A stretch of DNA of 10,988 nt from Paracoccaceae bacterium (GCA_018647275.1 JABGTH010000236.1:1-10988), one strand, 5' to 3'. Shown: positions 1 through 7,759, counted from the stretch's first letter. Translations and numbers: made by a program. The notes: a model not told the origin generated them from the letters alone.

Positions 1-1382
1 AAATTTTACCGGGCTTGTTCCGGCGCTTTTGTGCAGGTCAAATGCCTGCCGAATCCCGCGTCGTTGGAGCTGCTCGCTCCCAGATGGATGGCGCGAAGTA
101 TCGCGAATTCGTCGCAGAAGCGATTGCTGAATTTGGCGGTAAAGTTGCAAGCGACGCTGAGAAATTAGCGGCGTTTTTACAACAATTGGACTACGTTCCA
201 ATCGATGCACGCGGAGTTGGTGGTTGGGAAGAGTTGGCGGATAAGGTTAAGGGGCGTAAGTTTGTGCGTGCTTTCTACTTCTCTGTCGCGCCAGGTCTAT
301 TTGGTGATTTGGCAGAACGTCTTCATCACTATGGGCTGTCGGACAAAGCCAGCCGTATCGTTGTTGAGAAGCCATTTGGCCGCGACCTTGCCACTGCTCA
401 AACGTTGAATGCCTCTTTGGCTGAACACTTCAATGAGGACCAAATTTACCGCATCGATCACTATTTGGGCAAAGAGACTGTCCAAAACCTGATGGCTGTT
501 CGCTTTGGCAATATGTTGTTCGAACCTCTGTGGAATTCGCAATACGTCGATCACATCCAAATCACAGTTGCTGAAACCGTTGGTGTCGGCACGCGTGGCG
601 AATATTACGACAAATCAGGTGCAATGCGTGACATGGTGCAGAACCATCTTATGCAGTTGCTTTGCTTGATCGCGATGGAACCGCCTGCCAAGTTTGAGCC
701 AGGTGCCGTGCGCGATGAAAAACTAAAAGTTATTCGCGCGCTTGATCCTGTTGAACCGCATCACATCGTGCGTGGTCAGTATTTGTCTGATGATGAGGAC
801 CCAAGCTATCGTGAGGGTGTGAATGATCCGCGCTCAAAAACCGAAAGTTATGTGGCAATGAAGGTTGGAATTTCCAACTGGCGTTGGGCAGGAACACCGT
901 TCTATCTGCGCACTGGTAAGAAACTTGCGGAACGCGCCAGCGAAATTACCGTTGTCTTTAAGGAGCTTAACCACTCTATTTTTGATGACGACGAGGGGGG
1001 GCATCGTAATGTTCTGTCCATTCGTCTTCAGCCCAACGAGGGCATTACCCTTGGCGTAACGATTAAAGAACCTGGCCCAGGCGGTATGCGTTTGATCGAT
1101 GTGCCGCTGGATATGAGTTTTGCCGAAGCATTGGGCGACGCAGGCGGCGATCCGCCAGATGCCTATGAACGCCTGATCATGGATGTTATCCGTGGGAACC
1201 AAACTCTATTCATGCGCGGCGATGAAGTAGAAGCTGCATGGGAGTGGACGGATCCAATCATCAACGGTTGGACAGAGCGCGGCGATGTGCCCAAATCCTA
1301 TGAATCTGGAAGCGATGGACCAGGGGATGCAGCAACAATGTTGGCCCGCGATGGCCGTTCATGGAGAGCGATTAAAACATGA
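1..1382 (+). CDS. zwf: Glucose-6-phosphate 1-dehydrogenase, 5' end outside window
   Basis: Oxidises glucose-6-phosphate to 6-phosphogluconolactone with NAD(P)+ in the cytoplasm, the entry step to the Entner-Doudoroff and oxidative pentose phosphate routes. The frame is open to the left edge: the bases before the first possible start (TTG at 15) read Ile-Leu-Pro-Gly, matching the stretch that follows the Rossmann GGTGDLA motif in this family. The true start therefore lies roughly 30 codons upstream and TTG 15 should not be used. Visible motifs (numbered from codon 15) are EKPFGRD at 118-124, the substrate and catalytic signature RIDHYLGKE at 146-154 (bases 450-476), and RDMVQNH ending in the expected catalytic His 211. 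The C-terminal beta+alpha domain is complete. The stop overlaps the pgl start as ATGA (1379-1382), implying translational coupling. Identification is secure; cofactor preference cannot be judged because the dinucleotide loop is missing. Confidence 0.97.
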   Translation, partial: ILPGLFRRFCAGQMPAESRVVGAARSQMDGAKYREFVAEAIAEFGGKVASDAEKLAAFLQQLDYVPIDARGVGGWEELADKVKGRKFVRAFYFSVAPGLFGDLAERLHHYGLSDKASRIVVEKPFGRDLATAQTLNASLAEHFNEDQIYRIDHYLGKETVQNLMAVRFGNMLFEPLWNSQYVDHIQITVAETVGVGTRGEYYDKSGAMRDMVQNHLMQLLCLIAMEPPAKFEPGAVRDEKLKVIRALDPVEPHHIVRGQYLSDDEDPSYREGVNDPRSKTESYVAMKVGISNWRWAGTPFYLRTGKKLAERASEITVVFKELNHSIFDDDEGGHRNVLSIRLQPNEGITLGVTIKEPGPGGMRLIDVPLDMSFAEALGDAGGDPPDAYERLIMDVIRGNQTLFMRGDEVEAAWEWTDPIINGWTERGDVPKSYESGSDGPGDAATMLARDGRSWRAIKT

Positions 1383-2047
1383 GTTTTCAAGAATATTCTG
1401 ACCGCGAAATGCTGATCATCGAAGTTGCCCAGAAAATTGTGGGCGATCTGAAGACAGCACTTTTGACCCAAGAGAATGTTTCATTTGTTGTTCCTGGCGG
1501 TACGACGCCCGGCCCAATCTTTGATATTCTGTGTGCCGCTGACATTGAATGGAACCGCGTGCATGTCATGCTGAGTGATGAACGCTGGGTGCCGGACGAC
1601 AATGACCGCTCAAACGCAAAGCTTTTGCGTGATCGCCTATTGGTCAATCGCGCGGCGGCCGCAAAGTTTACGCCGTTCTATGTGCCTGATGTTAATGTAG
1701 CTGACGCTTGTAAGGATGTGTCAGAAAAGCTGACGTCCGAGTGGCCCATTTCTGTTTTGGTATTGGGCATGGGGGCTGACATGCACACCGCGTCATTGTT
1801 CCCGCAGGCGAACGGTTTGGATGCCGCATTGAGCGCGGATGCTGATGCATTATTGCCAATTCAGGCAGAAGGCCAAGAACAGCGCGTCACACTTAGCGCC
1901 CCGGTTCTGAACAGTGCCATTTCTAAACACATCGTCATCTTTGGTGACGACAAACGTGCAGCACTTGATGTTGCTAAAGGATCTTTGCCAGAGGTTGCAC
2001 CCGTTGCGGCCGTTTTGGACGGTGCAACAATTCATTGGGCTATATAA
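1379..2047 (+). CDS. pgl: 6-phosphogluconolactonase (DevB type)
   Basis: Hydrolyses 6-phosphogluconolactone to 6-phosphogluconate, directly following the Zwf reaction. The 222-residue protein belongs to the NagB/DevB-like sugar isomerase fold. It shows GGTTPGPIFDIL at residues 40-51 (phosphate-binding region), SDERWVP at 66-72, and GMGADMHTASLFP at 130-142 with the presumed catalytic His 136. The family motif usually has Gly where Met 135 stands (GADGHT). I recall the Met form in related alphaproteobacteria, so I do not treat it as a lesion. Length is normal for the bacterial family. The ATG at 1379 overlaps the zwf stop by four bases, and pgi begins on the base after its stop, so the three genes are very probably co-transcribed and translationally coupled. 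Confidence 0.96.
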   Translation: MSFQEYSDREMLIIEVAQKIVGDLKTALLTQENVSFVVPGGTTPGPIFDILCAADIEWNRVHVMLSDERWVPDDNDRSNAKLLRDRLLVNRAAAAKFTPFYVPDVNVADACKDVSEKLTSEWPISVLVLGMGADMHTASLFPQANGLDAALSADADALLPIQAEGQEQRVTLSAPVLNSAISKHIVIFGDDKRAALDVAKGSLPEVAPVAAVLDGATIHWAI

Positions 2048-3655
2048 ATGACGGATAAAATGAACGCTGCTTGGTCTGCACTCGAAACTTTGGAAACTGG
2101 CATTAACGATCGCCATATGCTTAGTTTGTTTAAAGCAGACGCGTCACGTGCCGATATTTTCCAATGCACAGCTGGCGATATGTTGTTGGATTACTCTAAA
2201 ACCAACATTGATGGCGCTACAAAGGCAGCGTTACTAGAATTGGCCGACGCCGCTAATGTAACTGAACGTCGCGCTGCGATGTTTGGTGGTGCTGCCATCA
2301 ATGAGACAGAAGGGCGAGCTGTATTGCACACCGCACTGCGCAACCTTGATGGCGATCCGGTTTTGGTAGACGGCGCTGATGTCATGCCAGAGGTGCAAGC
2401 AACTTTGAACCGCATGGGTGATTACGCTGATTTGGTCCGATCAAGCGGAATCACTGACTTGATCAACATCGGTATCGGTGGATCTGACCTTGGTCCAGCT
2501 ATGGCGGTTATGGCGCTGAGCCCATATCACGATGGTCCACGCGTTCATTTCGTATCAAACGTAGACGGCGCAGATGTATCTGACACGTTGCGCGGTCTGG
2601 ATGCAAAAACAACGTTGGTCATTGTTGCCTCCAAAACGTTTGGCACAATCGAGACGATGACAAACGCCCGTACTGCGCGCGCTTGGATGCTTGAGAATGG
2701 TGGTAAACCGGACGAGCAGTTTGCGGCCCTCAGCACGTCAGAGGAACGCACAGCTGCTTTTGGTATTCCAGCTGAACGTGTTTTTGGCTTTGAAGACTGG
2801 GTAGGTGGTCGCTATTCCATGTGGGGCCCAATTGGCCTCAGCCTGATGATTGGCATCGGCCGTGAAGCGTTCACAGCGTTCTTGCGTGGTGGCCAAGCTA
2901 TGGACACACATTTCTGTGCTGCCGAGGGTGCAGAGAACATGCCGTTGATGCATGCGCTTGTTGGTATTTGGCACAACCAAATCTGTGACCACGCGACACG
3001 TGCTGTTTTGCCATATGACCAGCGCCTTGGCCTACTTCCTGCGTATTTCCAACAGCTTGAGATGGAAAGCAACGGTAAGAGCGTCGCAATAGATGGCACG
3101 CAGTTACCGCGCCACAGTGGTCCTGTCGTTTGGGGTGAGCCTGGCACGAATGGCCAACACGCATTTTATCAGTTGATCCACCAAGGCACCCGCGTCATTC
3201 CATGTGAATTCATGGTTGCGGCGGAAGGGCATGAACCGGACCTAGCGCATCACCATCAATTGCTAGTCGCGAACTGTTTCGCGCAATCAGAGGCATTGAT
3301 GCGTGGTCGTTCTTTGGATGAAGCACGCGAAATCATGGCTGCCAAAGGCCTGACAGGTGAAGAGCTTGAACGCCAAGCTGCACATCGCGTTTTTGCTGGC
3401 AACCGTCCGTCGGTGACGATTGCGTATCCAAAACTGGATCCGTTCGTTTTGGGGCAGATCATCTCGCTCTATGAGCACCGTGTCTTTGTTGAAGGCGTCA
3501 TTTTGGGCCTGAATTCTTATGACCAATGGGGTGTTGAACTGGGTAAAGAGCTGGCAACAGCACTTGAACCAGTAGTCGTTGGAACGCAGTCAGCCGATGA
3601 TAAAGATGGATCGACCCGCTGTCTGGTGGATTACGTACAGCGCCATCGCGCTTAA
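2048..3655 (+). CDS. pgi: Glucose-6-phosphate isomerase
   Basis: Interconverts glucose-6-phosphate and fructose-6-phosphate in the cytoplasm. With Zwf and Pgl it lets gluconeogenic fructose-6-phosphate be cycled into the Entner-Doudoroff or pentose phosphate routes. The 535-residue protein has both SIS domains. It shows INIGIGGSDLGP at 139-150, SKTFGTIETMTNA in the phosphate-binding region around 195-207, the signature DWVGGRYSMWGPIGL at 250-264, MESNGK with catalytic Glu 340, GEPGTNGQHAFYQ with His 371, and YDQWGVELGK with Lys 500. The Glu-His spacing of 31 matches the spacing in characterised PGIs. The ATG at 2048 follows the pgl stop with no gap; a second in-frame Met at codon 5 is possible but less likely. 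A strong hairpin follows 22 bases after the stop. Confidence 0.97.
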   Translation: MTDKMNAAWSALETLETGINDRHMLSLFKADASRADIFQCTAGDMLLDYSKTNIDGATKAALLELADAANVTERRAAMFGGAAINETEGRAVLHTALRNLDGDPVLVDGADVMPEVQATLNRMGDYADLVRSSGITDLINIGIGGSDLGPAMAVMALSPYHDGPRVHFVSNVDGADVSDTLRGLDAKTTLVIVASKTFGTIETMTNARTARAWMLENGGKPDEQFAALSTSEERTAAFGIPAERVFGFEDWVGGRYSMWGPIGLSLMIGIGREAFTAFLRGGQAMDTHFCAAEGAENMPLMHALVGIWHNQICDHATRAVLPYDQRLGLLPAYFQQLEMESNGKSVAIDGTQLPRHSGPVVWGEPGTNGQHAFYQLIHQGTRVIPCEFMVAAEGHEPDLAHHHQLLVANCFAQSEALMRGRSLDEAREIMAAKGLTGEELERQAAHRVFAGNRPSVTIAYPKLDPFVLGQIISLYEHRVFVEGVILGLNSYDQWGVELGKELATALEPVVVGTQSADDKDGSTRCLVDYVQRHRA

Positions 3656-3676
3656 TCACTTTTACATAACGTAATT

Positions 3677-3704
3677 TGGCAAGCCTTGCGCGCAGGGCTT
3701 GCCA
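3677..3704 (+). terminator. Strong hairpin after pgi, no U-tract
   Basis: The 28-base segment folds on itself almost perfectly: arms TGGCAAGCC (3677-3685) and GGCTTGCCA (3696-3704) continue inward through a T-G wobble, a T-A and a G-C pair to a CGCG tetraloop, giving 12 stacked pairs. It lies 22 bases after the pgi stop and 85 bases before the next start, where an operon end would be expected. The following bases (AGATCACTTC) are not a T-run, so this is not a classical intrinsic terminator. It could be a 3'-end stabiliser of the zwf-pgl-pgi mRNA, a terminator working without a U-tract, or a dispersed palindromic repeat. Confidence 0.5.
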
Positions 3705-3778
3705 GATCACTTCACGCTTGGCAGGGTTCTCTTATCAGAGGACGCGCAGCCTATGACGCGCCTTTACATATCAAATAT

Positions 3779-3785
3779 GGAGGTG
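3779..3785 (+). promoter_or_regulatory. Shine-Dalgarno deciding the ligase start
   Basis: GGAGGTG ends just before the ATG at 3789, with five bases between GGAGG and the start codon. The longer reading frame that could begin at TTG 3699 would place this site inside the coding sequence and would start inside the hairpin after pgi. The site therefore supports ATG 3789, which also gives the MLGQMM N-terminus expected for this family. Confidence 0.8.
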
Positions 3786-3788
3786 CCG

Positions 3789-5408
3789 ATGCTTGGCCAA
3801 ATGATGACGTCCGCTTTGACAATACAATCCCTAGTGGATCATGCTGCCCGTTATCACACGGGGACTGAGGTGTATTCTGTCAACACCGGTGGCGGGGTGG
3901 AGGAGACCACTTGGGGCCAAGTTGGCGCCAATGCACACCGCCTTGGACACGCATTGTCCAAGCTGGGTCTGGAACCACAGGCCCGGTGTGGCACGATCGC
4001 ATGGAACAATCGCCGACATTTGGAAATTTACTTCGGCGTCTCAGGTGCTGGTTTTGTTTGCCACACAATCAATCCGCGTCTTTTTCCCGAACAATTGGTC
4101 TATATCTTGAACCATGCGGATGACAAAGTGCTGTTTGTGGACCGTACATTTATCCCGCTTGTGGCTGCTATTCGTGACAAACTACCGAACCTTGAGCACA
4201 TCGTTTTGATGGAAGGTCGCGATGAAAGTGCCGCAGAAGTTATCGACGGTTTGGTTTTTTATGATGAGCTGATTGCGGATTGTGATCCAGCATATGTATG
4301 GCCTGATTTTGATGAAAACACGGCTTCAAGTCTATGTTATACTTCAGGAACCACTGGAAACCCAAAGGGAGTTTTGTATTCCCATCGCTCTACGGTATTG
4401 CATGCTTTGGCGTCTAATTTGACCGACTGTATCGGATATTCTGCAATGGACGTTGTATTACCGGTTGTGCCGATGTTCCACGTCAACGCATGGGGCACGC
4501 CCTATGCCTGTGCGATGACTGGCGCGCGGATGGTGATGCCGGGGCCTGGCTTAGACGGTGCTTCACTGGTAGCCTTGATAGACAAGTATAACGTTACGAC
4601 CGCCCTAGGCGTTCCGACGATTTGGTTGGGTCTACTAGGTGAAGCGGAAAAAGCGGGCTCGCAACTTGCGTCCTTGAAGCGAACCGTTGTTGGTGGCTCT
4701 GCTTGCCCACCTTCAATGATCACGGCGTTCCGTGAGAAATACGATGTTGAAACCATTCATGCATGGGGCATGACGGAAATGTCTCCGCTGGGTTCCGCCA
4801 ATCAGCCATTGGCCAAACACCTTGATTTACCGATCGAAGAGCAACATAAACTTCGCGAAAACCAAGGCCGCCCAATGTGGGGCGTCGAATTAAAGGTTGT
4901 TGACGAAGAGGGGGGCGAGTTGCCCAACGATGCGCAAACGCAAGGCAATTTGATGGTGCGTGGCCATTGGATTTTGGACAGTTATTTCCAGAAAACTCGT
5001 GAAGAAACTTTGACCGATGATTGGTTTCATACCGGTGATGTAGCGACGCTAGATCCGGATGGATATCTTAGTATCAAGGACCGTTCGAAGGACATCATCA
5101 AGTCGGGCGGGGAATGGATCTCGTCTGTTGATCTGGAAAATATAGCGATTGGTCATCCACAGCTTGCGGATGCTGCCGTAATTGGAGCAACCCATGCCAA
5201 ATGGGATGAACGCCCAATCTTGATCGCCGTTGTTGTCGAAGGCGAAACACCTTCAGAGGCAGACGTGCTCGCAATATTTGAGGGTAAGATTGCGAAGTGG
5301 CAAATCCCTGATTGTGTTGTCTTTACTGACGTTTTGCCTCGCAACGCGACTGGTAAGGTCCTCAAGCGAAACTTGAGGGATGAGTTCGGCGACGTTCTAA
5401 TGGGTTAA
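3789..5408 (+). CDS. dmdB: AMP-forming acyl-CoA ligase, probable 3-methylmercaptopropionyl-CoA ligase (DmdB)
   Basis: An ANL-superfamily enzyme activating a carboxylic acid with ATP to an acyl-AMP and then the CoA thioester. The 539 residues (start fixed by the SD at 3779) carry the ATP loop CYTSGTTGNPKG at 183-194, HAWGMTEMSPLG at 324-335, HTGD with Asp 417, the hinge KDRSKDIIKSGGEW at 430-443, and NATGKVLK with catalytic Lys 523. The N-terminus (MLGQMM), NPRLFPEQLVYILNHA, the total length and residues His231, Trp235, Gly302, Pro333, Arg432, Lys434, Asp435, Glu474 and Lys523 all agree with what I remember of Roseobacter DmdB, the second enzyme of DMSP demethylation. Neighbours do not belong to that pathway, and I recall that dmdB genes often stand apart from dmdA. 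A medium- or long-chain fatty acyl-CoA ligase of the same clade is the main alternative. The general class is certain; the substrate is inferred. Confidence 0.72.
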   Translation: MLGQMMTSALTIQSLVDHAARYHTGTEVYSVNTGGGVEETTWGQVGANAHRLGHALSKLGLEPQARCGTIAWNNRRHLEIYFGVSGAGFVCHTINPRLFPEQLVYILNHADDKVLFVDRTFIPLVAAIRDKLPNLEHIVLMEGRDESAAEVIDGLVFYDELIADCDPAYVWPDFDENTASSLCYTSGTTGNPKGVLYSHRSTVLHALASNLTDCIGYSAMDVVLPVVPMFHVNAWGTPYACAMTGARMVMPGPGLDGASLVALIDKYNVTTALGVPTIWLGLLGEAEKAGSQLASLKRTVVGGSACPPSMITAFREKYDVETIHAWGMTEMSPLGSANQPLAKHLDLPIEEQHKLRENQGRPMWGVELKVVDEEGGELPNDAQTQGNLMVRGHWILDSYFQKTREETLTDDWFHTGDVATLDPDGYLSIKDRSKDIIKSGGEWISSVDLENIAIGHPQLADAAVIGATHAKWDERPILIAVVVEGETPSEADVLAIFEGKIAKWQIPDCVVFTDVLPRNATGKVLKRNLRDEFGDVLMG

Positions 5409-5431
5409 AACAAATCGAAAAAAGAGAAACG

Positions 5432-5460
5432 GCGCGACCAAAGTTTGGACGCGCAGTTTT
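5432..5460. terminator. Bidirectional terminator-like hairpin between convergent genes
   Basis: GCGCG (5432-5436) pairs with CGCGC (5450-5454). After one A-A mismatch the stem continues as CCA/TGG with loop AAAGTTT trimmed by further A-T pairs. On the plus strand the stem is followed by AGTTTT, ending the ligase transcript. On the minus strand it is followed by a T-rich run (the complement of the A-rich 5418-5428), 30 bases beyond the tRNA 3' end. One structure can therefore serve both converging units. Confidence 0.6.
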
Positions 5461-5485
5461 CCGTTGCAGATCGCTATAAAGATAG

Positions 5486-5559
5486 TGGAGCGGGTAACGA
5501 GAATCGAACTCGTAACTAAAGCTTGGGAAGCTGCCGTGATACCTTTTCACCATACCCGC
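5486..5559 (-). tRNA. tRNA-Gly (anticodon CCC)
   Basis: Read on the minus strand, the 74 bases fold as a cloverleaf. The acceptor stem is GCGGGTA/TACCCGC with discriminator T and an encoded CCA (complement of 5486-5488). The D-stem is GTGA/TCAC, the anticodon loop TTCCCAA gives anticodon CCC, and the T-arm is ACGAG-TTCGATT-CTCGT. It decodes the glycine codon GGG. The anticodon stem GCAGC/GCTTT has a C-T mismatch at its second pair (28-42) and a G-T wobble at its outer pair (27-43). The variable loop is only four bases (AGTT). The first base lies 41 nucleotides downstream of the minus-strand ASKHA gene, so it may be processed from that transcript or have its own promoter in the gene's 3' end. 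Confidence 0.95.
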
Positions 5560-5600
5560 CACTCGGTGTCGGGATAGGCGATTGGGATAGGGCGGTCAAC

Positions 5601-7643
5601 CTATCCTCGGCGTCGTCTGCGGCGCCCACCACCTTCTTTGTCTCCACCGCCTGTGTTGAAGTTCACATCGGGTATGGTGACGATTGAATTTAGGATCGGA
5701 AACGGTTCTGCAGAGTTCGGGATCGCGGAGGCGTTTACAAAGTGCTCTTGAAAACGCGGCTCAATTGCCGTTTCGATTTTGTGAATGGCACGTACAGTCG
5801 CTTCGATCTCTGTGCGTGCTTCGCGATTTAGAAGTGCAATACGCGCCCCTGTGCCTGCAGCGTTGCCAGCGGATGTCACCTTGTCCAAAGGCGCATCTGG
5901 GATCATACCCAGAACCATCGCATGTTTGGGGGAAATATGCGCGCCAAAAGCGCCAGCCAGAACCACACGGTCCACTTTGTCGATATTGAATTTATCCATC
6001 AATAAACGGGCACCTGAGTAAAGAGCTGCTTTGGCCATTTGAATTTCACGGATATCGCGGTTTGTGACTGTTAACTTTGGTCCACCGTTTTCTGTCGCAT
6101 CATAGACGAGGAATGAGTAGGTTCGTCCGTCCAAGAAGCAATTGGCAGAACCAGTTTGCGCTGGTGACCCGATCAGGCCGGGTCCATCAACAATGCCCGC
6201 AAGGCGCATTTCAGCGACCATTTCGATAATGCCGGAACCACAGATGCCGGTCACGCCAGAACCTGCGATGGCTTCATCGAAGCCGTCCTCGTCTGACCAG
6301 ATGTCTGACCCGATCACACGGAAACGCGGAACCTTAGTGACAGGATCAATTTCTACTCGCTCTATCGCACCGGGTGCAGCGCGTTGGCCTGAGCTAATTT
6401 GAGCACCTTCAAAAGCGGGGCCTGTCGGGGATGAGCAGGCAAGGACCTTTTCTTTATTGCCCAATAGGATTTCAGCGTTTGTCCCTACGTCTACAACTAA
6501 AACAAGGTCTTTAGACTTGTCTGGTGCCTCAGAGAGGGCCACAGCGGCTGCATCCGCGCCAACGTGGCCTGCGATACACGGCAGGATGTAAATGCGGGCA
6601 GAGGGATGGATGTTTAGGTCTAAGTCATCAGCACGCAGGCGTAATGAATCCGATGTGGTCAGTGCGAAGGGGGCTTGGCCCAATTCAAAGGGATCAATGC
6701 CAAGGAGCAGATGGTGCATAACTGGATTACAGACGAACACAGCGTCTACGATCAAAGCTTTGTCGATTTCCGCCTCTGTGCTGACTTGGGTAAACAAGGC
6801 GTTCATCCCCTCGCGCACGGCTGCTGTCATTTCTGCTGCACCACCGGCGTTCATCATTGAATAGCTGACGCGGCTCATTAAATCTTCGCCAAAGCGGATT
6901 TGTGGGTTCATGACACCAGAGGAGGCGACAACTTCACCAGTTTGTAAATCACACAAGTGCGCTGCAATCGTGGTAGAACCCAGATCGACAGCAAGGCCGT
7001 AAACCGTACCCTCATAATAGCCCGGCCATATGTGCATAATGCGCGGCGCGTTTTCATCATCACCCAAGTGCACAGCACAGGTGACTTTCCACCCACCTTT
7101 GCGCAGGATTGGCTGCATCTTTTGCAAGATATGCAGATCGGCGTGTACATTCTCAAGCTGCCATTGCTCATTGAGTGCTATGCGCAATCGTTCAAGATCG
7201 CCCGTAGGGTCGTGCATGTCGGGTTCTTGGACTTCGACGTAATACAATTTGGTTGATGGGTTCATTACAATGTCACGCGCCTCAGCACGTTTGCGAACAA
7301 CTTGTTTGTGCACTTGGCTTTCTGGTGGAACATCGATCACGATGTCGCCTTGCACAGTCGCTTGGCACCCCAAACGACGGCCCTCAATTAAGCCGCGTTT
7401 ATCCTGATATCTTTGCTCAACACTGTTCCATCCACTCAAAGCACCATCTTGAACCGTTACACCGTGTTTGGAAAATTCGCCGTAGCTGGGTGTGATCTGA
7501 CATTTAGAACAAATGCCACGTCCTCCACAGACCGAGTCCAAATCAACGCCTAACTTTCGTGCTGCTGTCAAAATTGGCGTACCAACCGCGAAATTTCCGC
7601 GTTTGCCCGATGGGGTGAAAACGACGAGAGGATCAGTGCTCAT
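5601..7643 (-). CDS. 2Fe-2S ferredoxin / ASKHA-domain protein (RACo/RamA-like corrinoid reactivase)
   Basis: Resembles the proteins that reductively reactivate corrinoid methyltransferase components by ATP-coupled electron transfer to Co(II). The 680 residues begin with a [2Fe-2S] domain whose ligands are Cys39, Cys45, Cys48 and Cys93. A linker domain follows (about 125-210), then the actin-like ATPase part (DUF4445/COG3894 type) with VDLGSTT at 219-225, VVDVGTNAEI at 383-392, GICGSGII at 466-473 and GAFGAHISP at 564-572. The C-terminus is a glycine- and charge-rich tail ending in six arginines. The ATG at 7643 has a weak AAGGG seven bases upstream. Relatives often sit beside methyltransferase and corrinoid-protein genes; here the neighbours are tRNA-Gly and, divergently, guaB. 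From memory, stand-alone copies in roseobacters have been tied to B12-dependent methionine synthesis. Family assignment is strong; the partner methyltransferase is inferred. Confidence 0.88.
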   Translation of the reverse strand: MSTDPLVVFTPSGKRGNFAVGTPILTAARKLGVDLDSVCGGRGICSKCQITPSYGEFSKHGVTVQDGALSGWNSVEQRYQDKRGLIEGRRLGCQATVQGDIVIDVPPESQVHKQVVRKRAEARDIVMNPSTKLYYVEVQEPDMHDPTGDLERLRIALNEQWQLENVHADLHILQKMQPILRKGGWKVTCAVHLGDDENAPRIMHIWPGYYEGTVYGLAVDLGSTTIAAHLCDLQTGEVVASSGVMNPQIRFGEDLMSRVSYSMMNAGGAAEMTAAVREGMNALFTQVSTEAEIDKALIVDAVFVCNPVMHHLLLGIDPFELGQAPFALTTSDSLRLRADDLDLNIHPSARIYILPCIAGHVGADAAAVALSEAPDKSKDLVLVVDVGTNAEILLGNKEKVLACSSPTGPAFEGAQISSGQRAAPGAIERVEIDPVTKVPRFRVIGSDIWSDEDGFDEAIAGSGVTGICGSGIIEMVAEMRLAGIVDGPGLIGSPAQTGSANCFLDGRTYSFLVYDATENGGPKLTVTNRDIREIQMAKAALYSGARLLMDKFNIDKVDRVVLAGAFGAHISPKHAMVLGMIPDAPLDKVTSAGNAAGTGARIALLNREARTEIEATVRAIHKIETAIEPRFQEHFVNASAIPNSAEPFPILNSIVTIPDVNFNTGGGDKEGGGRRRRRRG

Positions 7644-7759
7644 TTACGTGCCCTTTGCAGTGTTTGAACATAGCATAGTGCGGGGGTTTCAAAGGGAAAG
7701 CCAAAGAGCGGCAAAACCTGTCCGGTGCGCGTCATTTTCGACATTTGGGCATTTTTCAG

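Noticed and set aside
15..17. TTG at 15 as the start of zwf
   Set aside because: The reading frame continues to the window edge with the family's conserved residues, and the NAD(P)-binding Rossmann motif must lie upstream. The gene is cut by the window, not short.
1781..1798. Met in place of Gly in the GMGADxHTASLFP motif of Pgl as an inactivating change
   Set aside because: The His and all flanking motif residues are intact, and I recall the Met form in related alphaproteobacterial proteins.
3699..3788. Thirty extra N-terminal residues on the acyl-CoA ligase
   Set aside because: They would start inside the hairpin after pgi, lack a ribosome site, and precede both a strong SD and the family's usual MLGQMM start.
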